64,000 bases of DNA from Omphiscola glabra. Its lineage: Eukaryota; Mollusca; Gastropoda; Lymnaeidae. A program made the position numbers and the translations under genes. Where the stretch lies: contig OZ024809.1 in assembly GCA_964017045.1 (NCBI GenBank), positions 8,455,012 through 8,519,011 on the forward strand. The letters are read 5' to 3'. Below, one piece after another: positions 23,620-36,900 of this stretch. The stretch's first letter is position 1. Each line of letters opens with the position of its first letter. The notes under the pieces are model-generated. The model did no database searches, was not told where the DNA came from, and saw only the letters and a list, made by a program, of their open reading frames with translations.

Positions 23620-24220
23620 TACACAGTCTGGTAATGTTAGTCTAAGCTATGTTCATTCTTGTAATGTTAGTCTAAGCTATGTTCATTCTTGTAATGTTAG
23701 TCTTAGTAGATATGTTCATTCCGGTCATGTCTCTGAGTAAAGTTCATTATGGCAATGTCACCTCAACTAATTTCATCCCGGTAAATTGACATTAAATAAT
23801 GTTCATCCCAGTAATGTCCCGCTCAATAATGTTCATCCCGGTAATGTCGGTAATTGGGATACCCACTTATTGCTGGTAGTTTATTTTTGAAAACTAAATC
23901 AATCTTACGTCAAGTGACCAAATTATTCTCAATGAAATTTTCTGTAGATAATCGCACATGTCATTGTGTCTGCCCGAGACATGTGTATCTGACTACTGAC
24001 TTCTACTTAGATATCTGCCTCAGAGATGTGTGTCTGATTATTGCCTGCTACTTAGATATCTGCCTGAGAGATGTGTGTGTGATTATTGTCTGCTACTTAA
24101 ATGTCTGCCAGAGAGATGTGTGTCTGATTATAGTGTGCTACTTAGATATATGTCTGAGAGATGTGTGTCTGATTATTGTATGCTACTTAGATGTCTGCAT
24201 GAGAGATATGTATTGATGGC
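23095..24220 (+). repeat. Series of three minisatellites
   Basis: 23095-23280: diverged 36-40-bp units with TCAAGGTCATTTCAATGTAT. 23630-23850: about 31-bp units with GTAATGTTAGTCTAAGCTAT and TGTTCAT. 23960-24215: about six 45-bp units with GAGATGTGTGTCTGATTATT. The terminal exon at 23483-23619 lies between the first and second of these. Confidence 0.85.
23483..23619 (+). CDS. Terminal exon, probably of the MYND gene
   Basis: Acceptor CTTGCTGACAG leads into an open frame LSQISIKNLLKEYLAK, then FDYFVTSTAGSDRVARLAF, ending at TAA 23617-23619. Composition is clearly protein-like and it starts after two bases of a split codon. Membership in the MYND gene is inferred from strand and order only. 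Confidence 0.6.
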
Positions 24221-24311
24221 TAGAAATTCCTTTTCTGTCAATGAAAGTTAGTTTGATACAATTTCCATGGTCAAGTTAGACTCAATGGTTTCCTGTGATT
24301 TAATTGCACAT

Positions 24312-24710
24312 GTTGTCAAGCTAGTGTTACTGCAATCAGTGGCGTAAAGATGTAACAGTGGAAGTAATGTGTAACTGCAGTCAGTGGCGTAAAGATGTAG
24401 CACTAGATGCAATGTGTAACTGCAATCAGTGGCGTAAAGATGCAACACTAGATGTAATGTGTAACTGCAATCAGTGGCGTAAAGCAGTTAATCTAGATGT
24501 AATAACTTCTGCAGTCATGTTTTGCTAATTATGTAGAGAAATTATTATAAGTATAAAGCCCCTGTCCAAAATAGATACCTGTCCAAAATAGATAATTAGC
24601 TCTTAATTGTACAGCACATCCTCAGCTCTCAAAAATACATCAATGGACACTCTCTTCTCTAATGTACATCAATGGACACTCTCTTCTCTAATGTACATCA
24701 ATGGACACTA
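24312..24710 (+). repeat. 48-bp and 29-bp tandem repeats
   Basis: 24312-24500 has four copies of a unit with GCAATCAGTGGCGTAAAGAT. 24640-24710 has three copies with ATGTACATCAATGGACACT. Confidence 0.85.
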
Positions 24711-24719
24711 TGCTCTCAA

Positions 24720-25980
24720 TTGTTTACAGCAACAGATCTTAGCTCGAAAGTCATTTGTGTAAGTTTCTTAGTTAAACTCTGAATTGGAAAAGCTCGTTAG
24801 CATTGTAATGAAATAATTTAATTCAGTTGGGTATTATATCATTTAATTCAGAAGGTCATTAAATTTATAATTTTGCGATTTTAAGTCCGCATTCAGCAGT
24901 GTATCAAGTAGCTAAAAATATTTCTATTTACAGTGATCTAACATGTGCAGCGCACGTCACAGAGCCGTACATTGTAACTGTGACAATTGCGTCAGCACGT
25001 TAGTCTAACAAATGACGTTACTTTGGACGCCATTCACCAGCTCAAGTTAGAAGCCGGTCGTGTCGCACCGTGTTTAAACATACATGCCCGTCAGCTTATG
25101 GTACCTTCATGACATGGTCGATATGTCTACAGTGTTGGATTTATACCCACACCGCCCCACTTCCACCTCCTTGCATATCATTTACACCGACACCGCCCCC
25201 CCCCCATATTCATCCCCTTGTAAGTCATTTGTGTTAAAACAAGGATCCCAGGACTGTGACCCGTGGGCTGCATTCGGCCCCTTTAGTAAATATGCAACCA
25301 TCTAGTCAACATGTAAAACAACAGCAACAACATTATGTTAGCATGTATTTTGAAGTGGAGTATACAATACGAACATAACAGGGTCACCTATGGATACAAA
25401 AAAAATAATAAACACAACACAACTGTTAAATATTTTCCTATGACGTCATTGAAAGCCTCCACCCCCACTCCCTGTCAACTTTAGATACCTCCAAGTTATA
25501 TGAGTACATTTGATGAGTGACTGTGGTGCCAACATCGACGGTGGTAGAGCACTATTGACAAGCAGATCAGTTAACGCCAGCTTAAACACAATGACAACAC
25601 GTCACATGAAGGATTATTAGGGTTACAAGAAAAGGGAACGTTTGAAATTTAAAAATACTATTGCAATAATTTAGACTCAAGGAAGGAAAATTTAAAACCT
25701 CCAGAAAATTTTTTTTAAAATTTTTTTTTAAAAATATTGTTATTGATCAAAGTTTTTTTTCTTGTCATGTCTTAAGAAAAGGTTCAGTATATAAAAATAA
25801 AACTATTTTTATAATTAAGGTATTTTTTTCGTATTTACTAAATCACGCCACTCTTACACACTTAAATGATGTTCAAGGACACAGTAAACTAAAACATGAT
25901 CAGTATTGTAGCACGCTTGGCTCGATAAAAGCAAGGGATAGAAATACTTATAGAAAACAAACACACACTTAACGTTGTCG
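24720..25980. other. Non-coding stretch
   Basis: No exon or transposon supported. The line at 25241-25290 (GGGCTGCATTCGGCCC) resembles an internal hAT MITE motif but termini are not visible. Confidence 0.4.
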
Positions 25981-26029
25981 AGAACATGAGGACAGACAAC
26001 GAACCCCGATCAGTGGTGAGAGCGAAGCA

Positions 26030-26372
26030 GGGGCTTGGCCACCATATGCAGGGGGGTTGCCGCCATATGCAGTGGGTTGGCCACCATATGCAGTGGGTTG
26101 GCTGCCATTATGCAGTGGGTTGGCCGCCATATGCAGTGGGTTGGCCGACATATGTAGTGGGTTGGCCACCATATGCAGTGGGTTGGCTGCCATATGCAGT
26201 GGGTTGGCCGCCATATGCAGTGGGTTGGCCGACATATGTAGTGGGTTGACCGCCATATGCAGTGGGTTGGCCGCCATATGCAGTGGGTTGGCCGCCATAT
26301 GCAGTGGGTTGGCCGCCATAATGCAGTGAGGTGGCCGCCATTTGCAGTTCGGTGGCCGCCATATGGGGAGGA
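26030..26372 (+). repeat. 21-bp minisatellite
   Basis: About fifteen copies of GTGGGTTGGCCGCCATATGC+A, with a few 22-bp units. Three overlapping open frames on both strands are artefacts. Confidence 0.95.
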
Positions 26373-26738
26373 CTCTGTTATTTATAGAATCCATATGAAT
26401 TAATTTACTTTACTTGAACTGTAGACAAAAATATGTTTTAAAATAATTATGATATAAAAATTAAATGGATTTCTTCTGAACACCAAAGTCATATGACTCC
26501 CTTGTTGTAAATGTGTGCTTCCAAGCAAATATGTTTAGGACCACTGCAACGGCTGGATCAATAGTTTAAAATGCAAGTCTCGGCGATTAGAACAGTAAGA
26601 ATAGTAGTTTTCTTTTGGCCAAACGGACGCCCGCATGAATCGATCTGCTGGGACCGATTGTAAAGGGAACACTGGCAACGAACTTGTACGGCAATCCTGT
26701 ATGTTTATTGTTGACTAGCTGAAAAAGTGGCTTATACA

Positions 26739-26904
26739 CAGTGCCGGATTTACGTATGCGCTAAATTAGCTACAGCTTAGGGCCTCACAATCTGCCAGCG
26801 ATATATTTTTAATCTTTCGTTGACCACCTCATGTCATTTCAAACGGTAGTGAGCCTTTGGACTTTGTATAGCTAATGGCCTCAGCAATTCTAAATTCGGC
26901 CCTG
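26739..26904 (+). mobile_element. hAT-type MITE with CAGTGCCGGATTTA termini
   Basis: The 166-bp segment begins CAGTGCCGGATTTACG and ends TAAATTCGGCCCTG, giving inverted termini that match at 12 of 14 positions. Flanking octamers CTTATACA and CCTGTACA agree at six of eight positions, consistent with a decayed 8-bp hAT target duplication. Confidence 0.65.
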
Positions 26905-27778
26905 CCTGTACACTGTACACACTATAAAGCAACCCATAAAAACTAAGTTTTTCGTACAAATCCTTGATATTTATGTTTGCATTTATGTAGTTGTACGCGA
27001 TTTATCATTTCTTAAGAGGCGGTTATGTACATGATTAATCTTTGAGAATGCAGGTTTCATATAATCTTCATAATACCCCTAAATAATCAACTTTATTTTC
27101 CTTGCAATGGCTTTTGTTGAGGTAGTAAGCCGTAAAAAAAAACAACACCTTTTTATAGGGGTAAAACTGTATTACCTTTCTTGAATCTTTGGTACCATCA
27201 AATATTTTCAGAAGCAGGATAACAGATGTTCTTTTTTTTTTTTTTTTGGAGGAGGGGGTGGGGTGTGGGGGGGATATGGGGCTGTAAATTTGTAGAAAAA
27301 AGAAGCGTTGTCATTGACAACGGGTCTATGCGTCCAGTTTCAGCTCGATAGCATGACGGTAAGTGTGTCTATTAGCCTACCGAAGGTTTTGCCGCAAGAA
27401 AAGAAACACGCGAAGAAGCGGGATGTTAAAACGTATGATTTTAAAACAGGGATCTGACAGCCAAGGAGAGCCAACATTTCTCAAGTGGATCCACATTTTT
27501 TTCGTAATTTGAGTAAGTAGTATTTGGATTTAAGAAGTATGGAGAACTCGGATTTCGATTGTAATCAAAATACAAAATCTTCCACGTAACAACGTCACTA
27601 ACGCTACCAGAATGCGCTGATCACACTGAGTTCGTTTGGTGCGTGAAGTTTTCTTTAGTTTTACGGAAATAGCCTGAATTTAAATATAGTGCTAAAAATC
27701 TGCTGCATGATAGGGGGCGTGACTGTAGAGTATTAACACGATTCAGGGGTGTGAAAGAATTGTGCGGTTTCGAACTTT

Positions 27779-27874
27779 AAAAGATCCTTTAAAAATGACC
27801 TGCTGTGAACGATCCACTGTAAAAGATCCTTTAAAAAATGAACTGCTGTGAAAGATCCACTGTAAAAGATCCTC
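27779..27874 (+). repeat. Displaced fragment of the 42-bp minisatellite
   Basis: About 96 bp identical, as far as I can read, to a block inside the 18.6-19.6 kb array (18878-18973), including its diagnostic AACGATCC and AATGAACTGC variants. It stands alone, about 8.9 kb from the array. Confidence 0.85.
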
Positions 27875-27907
27875 TTTGCGAGGTCAGGAACGATTTTAGA
27901 TCAGCTG

Positions 27908-28185
27908 TGAGCAGTGTTTCATTCAGGCATCTTCCTCCTCCCCCGGAGAAAGCAAATACCCCCCCCCCCCCCCCGGGGGAAAATAGGTAAAAAAATAAAA
28001 ATACATTTTAAAATAAAAAACGTAATTTTTCATAACAGTATAAAAAATAATAGGAACTATAAAAAAATTAATTCAACGGATTTTGGTAAAACCAAACGTA
28101 TTATAGTATACCAGCATACCAGAATACCGGTGTATACCACGGAGACTATTCGTAATTTATATGAAATAAAGTTAGAGTAGTTTGA
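27908..28185 (-). repeat. Dispersed repeat R1 fragment, inverted
   Basis: The minus strand contains CTTTCTCCGGGGGAGGAGG and GCCTGAATGAAACACTG, matching the right end of R1 copies. A C/G homopolymer run is present as in the other copies. Confidence 0.5.
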
Positions 28186-28518
28186 AATTTCCAAATAAAT
28201 ATTTCAATCAAATGAATATTGAAAAATGTATAATTTATTTTCATACGATTTCTCTCAGAAAAAAAATCTCAAATTAATGATATACGATGTCTTTTTTTGT
28301 AAATATCTCATGTCGTCTTCACATAATTATTCTTTTCATATACGATTTATCAAAATGACCAGTTTTTTAAGATGCCATACAAATGTGTAGATCGCTCTAC
28401 AAAACAGTATTTTTGTTTCTTTTTTACTCTGTTAAAACTTTGAATTATTCAGAAAAGTTTACGTATAGTAATTAGTTGTTTATAATTTTTTTATTTGCGT
28501 ACAACATTTATCACGATG

Positions 28519-29221
28519 TTAGAGCTGTGCATTCAACATGTAGCATGATGTTAGCAGTGCATTCAACATGTAACATGATGTTAGCAGTGCATTCAACATG
28601 TAACATGATGTTAGCAGTGCATTCAACATGTAACATGATGTTAGCAGTGCATTCAACATGTAACATGATGTTAGCAGTGCATTCAACATGTAACATGATG
28701 TTAGCAGTGCATTCAACATTTAAAATGATGTTAGCAGTGCATTCAACATGTAACATGATGTTAGCAGTGCATTCAACATGTAACATGATGTTAGCAGTGC
28801 ATTCAACATGTAACATGATGTTAGCAGTGCATTCAACATGTAACATGATGTTAGCAGTGCATTCAACATGTAACATGATGTTAGCAGTGCAGTCAACATG
28901 TAACATGATGTTAGCAGTGCATTCAACATGTAACATGATGTTAGCTAAAAATTCAAGATCTAACATGATGTTAGCAGTGCATTCAACATGTAACATGATG
29001 TTAGCTAAAAATTCAACATGTAACATGATGTTAGCAGTGCAGTCAACATGTAACATGATGTTAGCAGTGCATTCAACATGTAACATGATGTTAGCAGTGC
29101 ATTCAACATGTAACATGATGTTAGCAGTGCATTCAACATGTAACATGATGTTAGCAGTGCATTCAACATGTAACATGATGTTAGCAGTGCATTCAACATG
29201 TAACATGATGTTAGCAGTGCT
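28519..29221 (+). repeat. 30-bp minisatellite
   Basis: About 23 copies of a 30-bp unit with CATGTAACATGATGTTAGCA and GTGCATTCAA. Two non-adjacent units carry the same GCTAAAAATTCAA variant about 60 bp apart. The 270- and 231-codon open frames across it are artefacts. Confidence 0.96.
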
Positions 29222-29838
29222 TTTTTGTAATGGACTTTTTTTTCAATTTTTTAGTCATATAAATTCATTTATTAACTACATAGTTTAGTCCAAGATAGTT
29301 TAATAAAAATAGCTTAATTAGACAACTGGTCAATGAGACAATAGTTTAATTAGGCAACTGCTGGGTTAGAGAATAGTTTAATTAGACAACTATTCAAATA
29401 TTCACATTGTGAAACAGACCCCTAATATACCATGCATATGGTAAAATAGATTACCATAACAATCAAATTAAGTTTAAATATTTTAACTTTCTATCTGACA
29501 TATTTGAACTGACACTATGTATCGCTATCAAATACTTGGAATTACACTTAAAAATGTTTGATACGAACATATTTATATCTAATGGATAGTTCAGTAAATA
29601 TTTGATGCAAATTCATTTATTTATAAGGGATCTATCAAATAATATTTGATTCGAAAAAGTTTATCTATAAGAGATTTTTCAATAAATTTTTGATTCGAAT
29701 ATATTGTAGAAAGCCTTCGTCGTCTCTATTCTATAACTATATTTATCTGGTTGATAACCTTGCTCACTCGTACTGCACAAATCCGACAACTCAACGATGG
29801 TTATAGTCATTAACTCTTTCAATTGTCTCCTCCTTTGA

Positions 29839-29875
<37 letters not shown>

Positions 29876-30480
29876 CGTACCCAACTCCGACTGTCCCGGT
29901 TCGTCTCTAACTCTTTCGTTCTTGGTTTCTCTCGTCTGTTCTATACTCCTGTCCGTCGGAGTCTCCCGTCTGTCCACTTTCCTGCCCGGCTGAGTTCTCT
30001 CTAGTCCCGTCCAACTGTCCCTTTCATAAGTCCCGCCTCCCTAGAGATTTCTTCCTCGGGCTTTAATCTTATTCCTAAATCTCAGGCACTTAAATTATCC
30101 CAACGTGTAATTGGTTATAAACCAGCACCTAGCGGTTGTCCCGGGGCAATCTGATCCGCTTGACCGTTGGTCAATTTCCGCAGGTCCGGACTGACACTAT
30201 ATTTGTTGTCAAGTCACCCGCCGTTTAAATGGACATTAACCGTTGGTCCGTTACCGTGACCCCCCTTACCCATGTACGACACAGGTCGACTACCAAGGTC
30301 TGAACAATTCCACAATATTATGTATTTATACGACGGATATTGTAATAAGTGTTTTATTCAAATATATTTCATTATAAGGGATATTTCAGTGAATGTTCAA
30401 GCGGAGACATGCGCAGTTACACAATTCTTTCAGCTCTTCCAGATTTTCCCATGCCCATTCTAATCTGCTGGCTTTCTTTC
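29222..30480. other. Non-coding upstream region of the 653-codon gene
   Basis: Contains a short 19-bp repeat (TAGTTTAATTAGACAACTG, about 29310-29395), AT-rich sequence, and a (TC)13-like microsatellite at 29846-29872 within pyrimidine-rich sequence to about 30020. No promoter can be assigned by eye. A splice-acceptor-like GGCTTTCTTTCAG ends at 30481, but I cannot attach it to a coding exon. Confidence 0.4.
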
Positions 30481-30825
30481 AGACGGCCATGAAGGTTCTG
30501 ATCAAAGAAGTCAACTAAGGACGACAACCGCGTGTTTGTCTTAATGTGACAGCCCAGTTCCTTACGGTACCTACGTCAGAAGTTCGCTCGTGTCAGCTAA
30601 CAGAAACCCTTCTATTCGGCATGTTCGATAAACGCAAGTGTTCTTGACTAGACAATATAGTTCTAAGGTAGAAATATGGGAAGTGACGTCATTCGAAAAA
30701 AAAGATGAAAATATGTTGTTGTTTTTTAAAGCGGAATGCTGAGAGTCCCTTGAAATAAGGAACCAAGGGGGGATAACTTGGAGGAATAAAAGCACAAGGG
30801 GGATCACTGGGAGGAACTGAGGACC

Positions 30826-30916
30826 ATGATGTACATTGACTTGTCCTACGAGGGCAGACAACTAGCGGCGAGGAGCCAGTTGGATAATGGCAAGCTACCC
30901 CACGGTGGATATAGAG
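30826..30916 (+). CDS. 653-codon gene, exon 1
   Basis: Starts GACCATGATG and encodes MMYIDLSYEGRQLAARSQLD onward. The donor GTGAGT at 30917 leaves one base of a split glycine codon. A 16-bp array made from this same junction starts in the intron. Confidence 0.75.
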
Positions 30917-33900
30917 GTGAGTTGAAACTGAGATGAGTGGATATAGAGGTGAGTGGATATAGAGGTGAGTGGATATAGAGGTGAATGGATATAGAGGTGA
31001 GGGGATATATAGTTGAGTGGATATACATGTTAGTACCTATAGATGTGAATGGATATAGTCGAGTGAATATAGTTTATTGGATATAGAGGGGAGTGGATAT
31101 AAAGAGGAGTGGGTTAACTTAATGGAATACTGGTTTAAGGATGTGTGGATACAACATAAATTTGTTAACTGAGATAGCTGACATGTTTTTATGTGTGTGT
31201 GGATATCAAGATGGATTGAAATTCTAAACTTAGCAATTCCATCCTCCATGAAATTGTTAATAGACTTTGAATTTGAAATTGTAAAATACCTGACATTGAT
31301 AGAAACAGATCACACCAGTAGTTCTCAAAAGTACCGTGTGATGGACCCTATAGCGGCTTATTCCCATTGCTCAAAAAATTGATTAATATTAATCTTAGGT
31401 TTACTTAATGTCTCATTCTGACCACCCTGTGTAGCACTGTCTTACATGTCATCTCAACAGCACTGTCTTACATGTTATCTCAACATCACTGTCTTACATG
31501 TTATCTCAACAGCACTGTCTTACATGTCATCTCAACAGCACTGTCTTACATGTCATCTCAACAGCACTGTCTTACGTGTTATCTCAACAGCACTGTCTTA
31601 CATGTCATCTCAACAGCACTGTCTTACATGTCATCTCAACAGCACTGTCTTACATGTCATCTCAACAGCACTGTCTTACGTGTTATCTCAACAGCTCTGT
31701 CTTACGTGTTATCTCAACAGCACTGTCTTACATGTCATATCAACAGCACTGTCTTACATGTCATCTCAACAGCACTGTCTTATGTGTCATCTCAACAGCA
31801 CTGTCTTACATGTCATCTCAACAGCACTGTCTTACATGTCATCTCAACAGCACTGTCTTACATGTCATCTCAACAGCACTGTCTTACATGTCATCTCAAC
31901 AGCACTGTCTTACATGTCATCTCAACAGCACTGTCTTACATGTCATCTCAACAGCACTGTCTTACGTGTTATCTCAACAGCACTGTCTTACATGTCATCT
32001 CAACAGCACTGTCTTACATGTCATCTCAACAGCACTGTCTTACATGTCATCTCAACAGCACTGTCTTGCATGTCATCTCAACAGCACTGTCTTGCATGTC
32101 ATCTCAACAGCACTGTCTTACATGTCATCTCAACAGCACTGTTTTACATGTCATCTCAACAGCACTGTCTTACGTGTCATGTCAATGGCACTTTTATTAT
32201 TGTCATCTAATAAGCACTGTTCTGTATGTCATCTTAGTGGTGCTATCCTACATGTCATTTCAGTAATACTTTGCTGCATGTCATCTTAGTTGCACTGTCC
32301 TATATGTCATCTCAGTGGCTCTATTCTTCATGTCATTTCAGTAATACGCACTGCCCTGTATGTCATCTCAGGGGCGTTATCCTATATGTCATTTCAATAA
32401 CACTTTGCTGCACGCCATCTTAGTAGCAGTGTCTCACATGTCAACTCAGTACAACTGTTTTTCATGTCATCTCAGTGAAATTTCCCTCTAGTTGTTGGTC
32501 CTGTCTTAAAATTGTCTTTAGACACACGATATGTTTGTGACCAGATTCTATACAATCATGTTTGTAGACAGTCTAGGTCGTGGATGTGTGAGTTGAAAAT
32601 GTACTTTGTGGATGTGTCTGTTGAAAATGTACTTTGTGGATGTGTGTGTTGAAAATGTACTTGTGGATGTGTCTGTTGAAGATGTACTTTGTGGATGCGT
32701 GTGTTGAAGGTGTACTTTGTGGATGTGTCTGTTGAAGATGTACTTTGTGGATGTGTGTGTTGAAAAATTAAATGTACTATGTGGATGTGTAAGTTCAAAA
32801 TGTACTTTGTGGATGTGTGAGTTGAAAATGAACTTTGTGGATGTGTCTGTTGAAGATGTACTTTGTTGATGCGTGTGTTGAAGATGTACTCCGTGGATGT
32901 GTGTGTTGAAAATGTTCTTTGTGGATGTGTGTGTTGAAAATGTACTTTGTGTATGTGTGTGTTGAAAATGTACTTCGTGGATGTGTGTGTTGAAAATGTA
33001 CTTCGTGGATGTGTGTGTTGAAAATGTACTTCGTGGATGTGTGTGTTGAAAATGTACTTTGTTGATGTGTCTGTTGAAGGTCTAGTTTGTGGCTATGTCT
33101 ATAGACAAGGATGTTTGTTTGAAATCTATGTACTGGGATGAAAGACTTTGAATGGGTATGCTCATATGTAGTTTTTGTATTGTTGGGTTTTGTATGTCAA
33201 TGTGGTAAAATAGAGATTGTTTTATTTCTCTTTTTAATGTGGTTGACTTTGTACAGCGCTTCGAGCCTTTGGGGGTGAAGCGTGATTTTTCAAATAACCT
33301 GTATCATTACTATTACTATTACTGTTTACACGATATTATTTACTGATATGTTTGCAAACAGTCTGAAGTTAAGTAACGTTACACCCCCCCCCCCTGGGTC
33401 CCCACCCTCGCCCACAATCAACGACACACCTCAGTCGCAAGCCACTCTCCACACCACACCACGCCCCTCCCCCTTTTCCTTTCCATGGAACCGACTCAAT
33501 GTAGAACAAATTAGAAATGATCGGGCTCTTGATTAAAGGTAATGTTGGTCGTGTCAAAGTCAGTCAATAATTGAAGCCATTTAGTCAGGCGATCAATCGA
33601 AGTAGCTGAAAGTCCGAATTCTTAATGGAGGTACTTAACGGTGGACACTCGAATGGCGAGCGAGCTTACAACGTCGTGTGCGGGGATGTGGGGTTGTGTG
33701 TTTGTGGATGTGTGTGTGTGTTGATATCTTTTTGGGTGTCTGTGTGGACGTTTGTGTGGAGGTCTGTCTGGATATCTGTCTGCATGTCTGTCTGGATGTC
33801 TGTATGGATGTCTGTGTGGATGTCTGTGTGGATGTCTGTGTGGATGGGTTTTTCCATGTCTGTGCGGATGTATGTGTAGATATCTATGTAGAAATGAGTG

Positions 33901-36900
33901 TTAATGACTGTTTAGATGTTGTGTGAAAGTCTGTATAGATCTGTTTGGGGATGTCTATGAAGATATATGTGTGGATGTGTGTGTGTGTGTGGGTATCTGT
34001 GTGAGTGTATGCGTTGATGACTGTGTGCCTTTATGTTCGAATACATGTGACGACGTGTGTGTGGATGTATGTATGTGTAGAAATATGCGTTAATGCCTCT
34101 TTGGGTGTATTTGTTGATATGTGTGTGGATATTTGTGTGGATGTCAGTGTGGATGTCAGTGTGGATGTCGGTGTGGATGTCAGTGTGGATGTCAGTGTGG
34201 ATGTCGGTGTGGATGTCAGTGTGGATGTCAGTGTAGATGTCAGTGTGGATGTCAGTGTGGATGTCAGTGTGGATGTCAGTGTGGATGTCTGTGGTAATCT
34301 CTATGCTTGTTAATGTCTGTGTGGATTTCTTTTTAGATGTATGTGTTTATGCCTCTGTGGATATATGTGTGGATGTCCATGCCCATCATATATAATACAC
34401 AAACTCCCCTTACAAGAAGGAGTGGTCACATCTGGGAGTTAGAATCACTAGTGAAATATTTGAATTAAATGTTATCCTTTATTTTGCCTACTTTTTTTAA
34501 ATAATAATTATTTTTTTTACCTTTAACGTTTAGGAGAAACAAGGGATGTAACTGGACTAATAAATGAATAAAAAAGAATTAAAACCTTAGCCGTAAATAA
34601 AATCTAGGTTCAAACTAACTCCTCATCAACTTTCAGCTACAATCTCATCAAATGTCAACAATAATCTCAACAACTGTCAAATATAATCTCAACTGTCAAT
34701 TATAATCTCAACAACTGTCACTTATAATCTCAACAACTGTCAATTATAATCTCAACAACTGTCAATTATAATCTCAACAACTGTCAATTATAATCTCAAC
34801 AACTGTCACTTATAATCTCAACAACTGTCAATTATAATCTCAACAACTGTCACTTATAATCTCAACAACTGTCACTTATAATCTCAACAACTGTCAATTA
34901 TAATCTCAACAACTGTCAATTATAATCTCAACAACTGTCAACTATAATCTCATCAACTTTCAATTATAATCTCATCAACCACCAATTATAATATCATCAA
35001 CCACCAATTATAATCTCCTCAACCACCAATTATAATCTCATCAACTACCAATTATAATCTCATCAACTACCAACTACAAGGAGTTAGTTCAAATACATTT
35101 GAAACGCTGTATAAGATCTATTAGGCGTACACGTATAATAGAAACACACGGCCCGTGGGCAATTTGCTAGTCTGTTATTTTCTAGTAAGTAACATCGAAA
35201 ATAATGTTATGGTTGGGGGTCACCACAACATGGGGAACTGTAGTAAAGAGACGCAGCATCAGTAAGATTGAGAACCACTTTGTTAGGGGCATATTCTGCA
35301 AGACATTTTGTTAGGGGCATATTCTGCCAGACATTTTGTTAGGGGCATATTCTACAACATGAGACATATCTGTTATCGTTGCAGGAATGAAAGGGTTTCC
35401 CCCAAATTTATTTTCTTACGAGAAAGGTGAAGATTTCCAAGAAAGACTTCAGCAGGTTGTTATTTTTTTTAAATCGTTTATTTTAAAGCCATATATTTTT
35501 AAATAATATATTTTAAAATCGTATATTTTTTAATCGTATACTTTAAAATCATATATTTTTCAATCATATATTTTAAAATCATCTATTTTTAAGTCATATA
35601 TTTTTTAAACATAGTTTTCTAAATCATACACTTTAAAAACGTGCATTTTTGAAAGCCTTTCTTTCTCAAACTCTGGTTATGTGCCCCAGATTTTGTGGGG
35701 TTTTTGAGTTAGACCTAAATTAGTACTAGAATTAAACGTACGGTAATGTGGTTGAGTTGGGGTGGGGGGGGGGAGGGGGTAGATGTAATCTAGCAGGGTA
35801 AGCTGATCAGAATATTGTCGGGCTATTTTTGAAAATATAAATATATTTATAGAACTCATAATCTATTCCTCTACCAGGAGGTAACGAGAGTGTTGGAGGA
35901 GGAGGAGTTATCAAAGTATGGCTCCTCCCCTTCCTGGTCAATCCTTCTTCACAAGGGACCCGCCTACTCGGACGAATCGCCACTGATGACGTGTGGCTAC
36001 CTGGCCTCTAACAAGGTTTGTCTCAGTGACACTGCTTTCATAATAACTAGGTTTTGGATTTTTAAACAGTTTCGAAACCATTAAATATATACCTTATTTT
36101 ACGGACCATAAGACGCCGCTTAATTTTTAAGCAATTTAAAACAGAAATATTTTTTTAAAAAAAACATTTTTATATTAATTTCGAGTACAGGACGCACCTG
36201 AATTTTGGAGACAATTTTATGTAGAAAAAAGAGCGTCTTATAGTCCGTAAAATACGGTATGGTTCCATGACAAAACGACAAGGTGACAAAATGACAAGGT
36301 GACAAAACGACAAGTGACAAAACGACAAGGGGACAAAACGACAAGGTGACAAAACGACAAGGTGACAAAACGACAAGGTGACAAAACGACAAGGTGACAA
36401 AACGACAAGGTGACAAAACGACAAGGTGACTTGTCGTTTTGTCACTTGTCGTTTTGTCACTTGTCATTTTGTCACTTGTCGTTTTGTCACTTGTCATTTT
36501 GTCCCCTTTCGTTTTGTCTGATTACCATACGGGGGATATATTTAATAGTTTCGAAACTATATATATGCAATATATGCAATCACATATTATGTAAACCTTA
36601 CAGTTGCCTTTCAAAAAGAAATAAATTATGGGCAATTTATTTCTGGAGAAAATTTCAGTTTGCTAGAGGTGCGAATTAAATGGTGAAAAAATAACTTCAC
36701 TATTCATATACTGCGTATTAATCACTGAATTGTCTAATTTCAGAATGAGCAAAGTGGCACTTACAACATGTTCAGTCGAACCTCCGGTGCAAGCCAAAAG
36801 TGCGCACCACCTCTGCGACAGAACGGTGTAATGTACTACAGACCCAACCGCACCCACCAGTACCTCTCTGCTACTGAACTCAAGGATTGCGCAGAACGGG

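Noticed and set aside
25241..25290. Possible hAT MITE (GTGGGCTGCATTCGGCCC)
   Set aside because: Only one short motif matches; no termini or target duplication seen.
28476..29288. 270-codon plus and 231-codon minus open frames
   Set aside because: Pure 30-bp minisatellite; repeat artefact.
30482..30520. Terminal exon after GGCTTTCTTTCAG (ten codons then stop)
   Set aside because: Good acceptor, but no upstream exons found on this strand. It might be a 5' untranslated exon of the 653-codon gene.
31446..32289. Three overlapping 250-264-codon open frames
   Set aside because: 26-bp minisatellite in intron 1 of the 653-codon gene. Three frames open at once with the same repeated peptide.
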